NCBI RefSeq assembly: GCF_014851395.1
Contig: NW_024040041.1
Location: 9,292,041-9,356,040, forward strand
DNA from: Micropterus salmoides
Taxonomy: Eukaryota > Chordata > Actinopteri > Centrarchiformes > Centrarchidae
Length of the DNA stretch: 64,000 bases
Reading direction: 5' to 3'
The position numbers and the translations under genes were made by a program. Below are positions 60,288-64,000 of the stretch, one piece after another; the stretch's first letter is position 1, and each line of letters begins with the position of its first letter. A model generated the notes under the pieces. The model made no database searches, was not told where the DNA came from, and was given only the letters and a program-made list of their open reading frames with translations.

Positions 60288-61168
60288 CATTGATCAACCA
60301 TGACATTTTGACCACTGACAGTTGCCGTGAATTACACTGATTATCTCATTACCATGGCACCTGTCAGCGGGTTGGATATATTAGGCAGCAAGAGAACATT
60401 TTGTCCTTAAAGTTAATGTTTCAGAAGCAGGAAAAATGGGTAAGCGGAAGGATTTAAGTGACTTTGACAATGGCTAAATTGTGATGGCTAGATGACTGGG
60501 TCAGAGCGCCTCCAAAACTGCAGCTCTTGTGTGGTGCTCCTGTTCTTCAGTGGTCAGTAGCTATCAGAAGTGATCCAAGTAGGGAAAAGTAGTGAAATGG
60601 TGGCAGGGTCATGGGCGGCCAGGGCTCACTGATGCACGTAGCCAGGTGTGTCCGCGTCACTTACCTGAGAAACACATGGCACCAAGATGCACTAAGGGAA
60701 GGAGACAAGCCGGTGGAGGCAGTGTGATGCTTTGGACAGTCTCCTGCCTTCATGTGGATGTTACTTTGACACACACCACCTACCTAAGCATTGTTACAGA
60801 CCATGTACACCATTTCATGGAAATGGTATTCCTGATGGCAGTGGCCTCTTTTAGCAGGATAATGCGCCCTGCCAAAAAGCAAAAAAGGTTCAGGAAGGGT
60901 TTGGGGAACACAACAACGAGTTCAAGGATCCAAAATCCCCAAATCTCAATCCAATCGAGTGAATTGTGAATGGCTGGACAAACAAGTCAGATCCATAAAG
61001 TCCCCACCTCGCAGCTTACAGGACTTAAAAGATCTGCTGCTAACAGCTTGGTGCCAGATACCACAGCTCACTTTCAGAGGTCTAGTGGAGTCCATGCCTC
61101 GACAGGTCAAAAGGGGGACCTACACAGTACTAAGGCAGGTGGTCATCATATTATGGCTGATCGGTGCA
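60288..61168 (+). mobile_element. Tc1/mariner-like element, internally deleted
   Basis: Ends CATTGATCAACCATGACATT and AATATTATGG-type CTGATCGGTGC are inverted relatives (about 28 bp) flanked by TA (60286-60287, 61169-61170). Transposase remnants include the start (GKRKDLSDFD-like around 60440), a GHGRPGLTDA block, then an abrupt jump to sequence near GGGSVMLWT and downstream 3' parts, with frameshifts and stops. About 400 bp of the expected coding region are absent. It lies in the most upstream MEI1 intron of the window. Confidence 0.8.
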
Positions 61169-64000
61169 TATGTATGTGCTCTGACTTGGCAGAAATGGAC
61201 ACAAACAAAGCAACAGATGCACAGGAAACACTCATGGACAACTGGGTTGGGCAATTGGATGAATATATTGGCTATCAACGATTGATTGAGTCCATCGCCA
61301 GTTGGCTGAAGATACTCAGACATTTAGTTTCTCATCCGAGAGACTTTTTCAGTTCTGACTGACTGGTAGGGAAACTCAGCTTTTTAAACTCTATGTAGTC
61401 GTTGTCAAGATGATCAATACCGCTTGTTCGTTAGTGCTCTTGGATGTTGTAACAACAGTCACTATGGTCGTTGGAGCCACACGAGGCCAAGTGCTAATGA
61501 CCATTGTTGGAATCCTCAACTGAGGCCAAAAGTGAACATTTGTTTAGTTTCCTGTGAAGTGATGAAAGGAAAGCATTATAAGTGGGGGATAAGAGGTGTC
61601 GCAGACCCCCTCCTGAGCTAGTGATGGTTCAAACAGTGGAAAGTTATACTTTGCTTCTGTTTGATTGAAGTGTGTTTTATGATTAAAAGGCAATTTGTTT
61701 GGTGACAGATAAGAACTTGATTTTGATTGGTGTATTTGTCTGTTTGATGAGGAAAATAGGTATATTTTTTGATTGACACTTTGTCAGTTGTTTAATTATT
61801 AGACTAAAAAAGCTAATAGAGCTTGTGGAACGTAGCACTTATCTTCCAGCTGAAACTGTGTGTTTGTGTGTCTGGATATATTGGCAATTGCCAGTTGCTG
61901 GGCTGATGGTGGTCGGTTGGAAAATTTTAACATATCACCCAGCCCTAATGAACAACCTGAAACCAGAAACAAATGAGAGAACAAGGGAACACCCTAGAGG
62001 GCGACTGAGTGAGGTTTTCTTAATGCAAGTCTCTCCCACAGTGGCGGTGCTGGCAGAGAACACTATATAGTGTCCAAAAATACTGAAGTAGGCCAGGCGG
62101 GTATATAGATGACAGTAGAGAGTCACACCCTAATCCTGAGGCAGAGAGGAGGCTATAGGAGAAGAAAGGAGTCAAGAGGGTGAGTCGGAGGGGTTGAGAG
62201 ATTGAGGAAGGTGAAGAAGGTAGGGGTGAAATCAAGAACGGAAAGATGAGAAGAGGGCAGCTGAGGAGATGAAATAAAAGGGGAGGTTAAAATAAGAGTA
62301 AAGAACAGTGAGGAGGAAAAAGGAGAACCGAGTCAAGAAAGTAGAGGGGAGAGTGTAGTGGAAGCAAAGAGAGGCAAGCAGGCAGAGGAGAGGAACTCTG
62401 GGTGTCTCACACTACCACCAAACCAGAGCACTGAGAGAAAAAGAGAGCAAAACAGAGGGGAGAGGAGGGGAGTAGCAAACTGTTACTCATATCAGCTGCT
62501 GAACAGCAGCCTACAGAGCACTGAACCATAGAGCTGAAGCTCAGCTCAGCACTACAGTCTTTTACACAGAAAAAAGAAACGCCACTGGTGTGGAACCAGA
62601 GGCTGGCATGCTGCAGCATGGGCATTGGATAAAAAAGAAATACAACAGACATGATACCCTGTTATCCCATCATTTGCATATTTCATCCAAATTATCTTTA
62701 GATTGTCTTTTGCAAATATATGTTAATGTCTTTGATTGCAGCATTAATAATTAACTAACTTAATGTTTCTAATTTATTAAATCATTATAATTACAACAAG
62801 GTATAGTATTGGCCAGTGCACTAGCAGAGCTGGGTTTCACATCACGGTTGTGTTTTGCATGCAAATGAGGATCAAAATGATATGACTAACCCATTGAAAT
62901 ACATCGCAGGCTTCTACACAACCTCCCTCGACAACTTTGACACCTTTTCTTTAGTTCAAACATCATTTTGATTACCTCTCACCACTGGCAAGGGCGACAG
63001 CATGCTGATAGTTAAGGACATTAGTTTCAACACATTTGTGTCTGTGTTGGCTCTGAAGTTTTAATGACTTACCACTGCGATACTGTGGCAAAACAACTCA
63101 TTTATATAATCCATGCGTATCTAGGTGACCTCAAGAATTCGCTGTCAGTATAAACTATGAAAATAATATCTTGATGTGAATGCTGGTGTAAATTTAGAGC
63201 AACCATTCCTAACCTTTTTCAAGCTGCTTATTCTAGTCAGAATAAAATTGGCAAGCACCAAAAGAATAAAGCACTACACAAATACAACAGATTGTTCATG
63301 CAGTCAATGTGTGTAGGAATGTGTAAACTGTGCATTTCTCTTTTTATAACATGTGCAAACATGTCTGATATTTGCCTGCACTGCTTGCACTCTCACTGCT
63401 TCAACTTTAGTTCTATTGTTGACTCTCCATCAGTGTGTCTTGTATCCCAGTTCTCACATCATGTGATAGGATCTCAACAATAAATAGGACCAATGTCAAT
63501 TTAATGTACAATGAGTCTCAGAAGTGTGCTGTATTCATCTTAATGCCATTTTATGGACAGTCAAATCGCATTACCACCGCTCGTACTGAAACTACTGATA
63601 CGTCCTGCAAGCCTTGTGATTCAGTGATTCACAATATCTCAGAAAAATTGCTCACTTTTTGTGAGACTGTTAAAACTTGGCCATTAACTGATGGTACTAA
63701 AGGTAGTAGCCAATATACTTGACTGTGTGATAGAGCATTTGAGTGCATCATATTTATGTACAGTAGTGCTCTGTGTATTGTGCTGTATTGTACCAGATTT
63801 AATCAACTGTAAAATCAAAGGCCTGTGTAGGTATCAAGTAGTATTTCAGCGCACATCAGGTGTTTGTATATAAGACTTGTTATAATCTCTTTAGGGTTTA
63901 TTTACAGCCTTATTTCGTGCATTGGATTACTCGTATTTTGGACCACATTGTTTTTTGCTCTGTGCTGGCTGCCACTGGTAGTTCTTCACCTGTTTATTGT
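61169..64000. other. MEI1 intron, no exon recognised
   Basis: Purine-rich DNA around 62150-62470 (AGAGGAG-type runs) and otherwise unique AT-rich sequence. I looked for minus-strand exons between splice-site pairs and found none convincing; a 10-nt bracket near 63067 (CACAG|TATCGCAGTG|GTAAGT) looks accidental. Confidence 0.4.

Noticed and set aside
63067..63090. Possible 10-nt MEI1 micro-exon between CACAG and GTAAGT
   Set aside because: Phase cannot be tested without upstream exons and the acceptor tract is weak.
1..64000. CRISPR arrays, prokaryotic operons, tRNA or rRNA genes
   Set aside because: No spaced direct repeats, Shine-Dalgarno-led gene strings or recognisable tRNA/rRNA sequence; the direct repeats seen are microsatellites, coding repeats or transposon ends.

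Overview
The window looks like a ray-finned fish (teleost) nuclear chromosome. The genes are interrupted by GT-AG introns, there is abundant (CA)n/(TG)n and trinucleotide microsatellite DNA, and there are Tc1/mariner, hAT-like, MITE and LINE-tail remnants typical of fish introns. I cannot name the species. All six recognised protein genes lie on the minus strand and read right to left: MEI1 (3' exons only), CCDC134, a GIMAP/AIG1-type GTPase, SREBF2 with an intronic mir-33, NOL12 and TRIOBP (whose 3' end probably runs off the left edge). I built exon models by joining open frames at splice sites with matching phases. SREBF2 (20 exons, 1179 aa), NOL12 (6 exons, 236 aa), CCDC134 (6 coding exons, 238 aa) and the GTPase (2 exons, 660 aa) all close without frameshifts.

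Layout. 0.7-12.1 kb is TRIOBP: a Cys-rich N-terminus, one 2.3 kb exon of Ser/Arg-rich repeats and a PH domain split over four exons. A two-codon exon near 5.04 kb supplies a separate start for the short Tara-type isoform. 13.5-15.6 kb is NOL12. 15.7-19.1 kb holds the SREBF2 3' UTR and/or intergenic DNA with one orphan ORF. 19.2-38.3 kb is SREBF2, whose introns carry mir-33, a defective Tc1 element, several MITEs, LINE tails and a promoter-like motif cluster. 39.7-42.3 kb is the GTPase. 43.6-47.1 kb is CCDC134, with a probable 5' UTR exon at 50.6 kb. 47-53.4 kb is non-coding apart from that exon and contains a dispersed repeat. 53.4-60.2 kb holds the last four MEI1 exons, and 60.2-64 kb is MEI1 intron with a second defective Tc1-like element.

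Functions. SREBF2 encodes the membrane-bound sterol-regulated transcription factor, and mir-33 in its intron is co-transcribed with it. In vertebrates this host/miRNA pair works together on cholesterol: SREBP-2 raises synthesis and uptake while miR-33 lowers efflux. The other genes are neighbours without an evident shared pathway: TRIOBP (F-actin bundling), NOL12 (nucleolar RNA processing), CCDC134 (secretory-pathway protein), a GIMAP-type GTPase and MEI1 (meiosis). I found no prokaryotic, CRISPR or viral system. The most distinctive items are the GTPase with a roughly 250-residue Gly/Ala-rich tail, the tandem repeats in the TRIOBP giant exon, the candidate second promoter inside SREBF2, a long near-perfect hairpin in a CCDC134 intron and a CA-repeat abutting a MEI1 splice donor.
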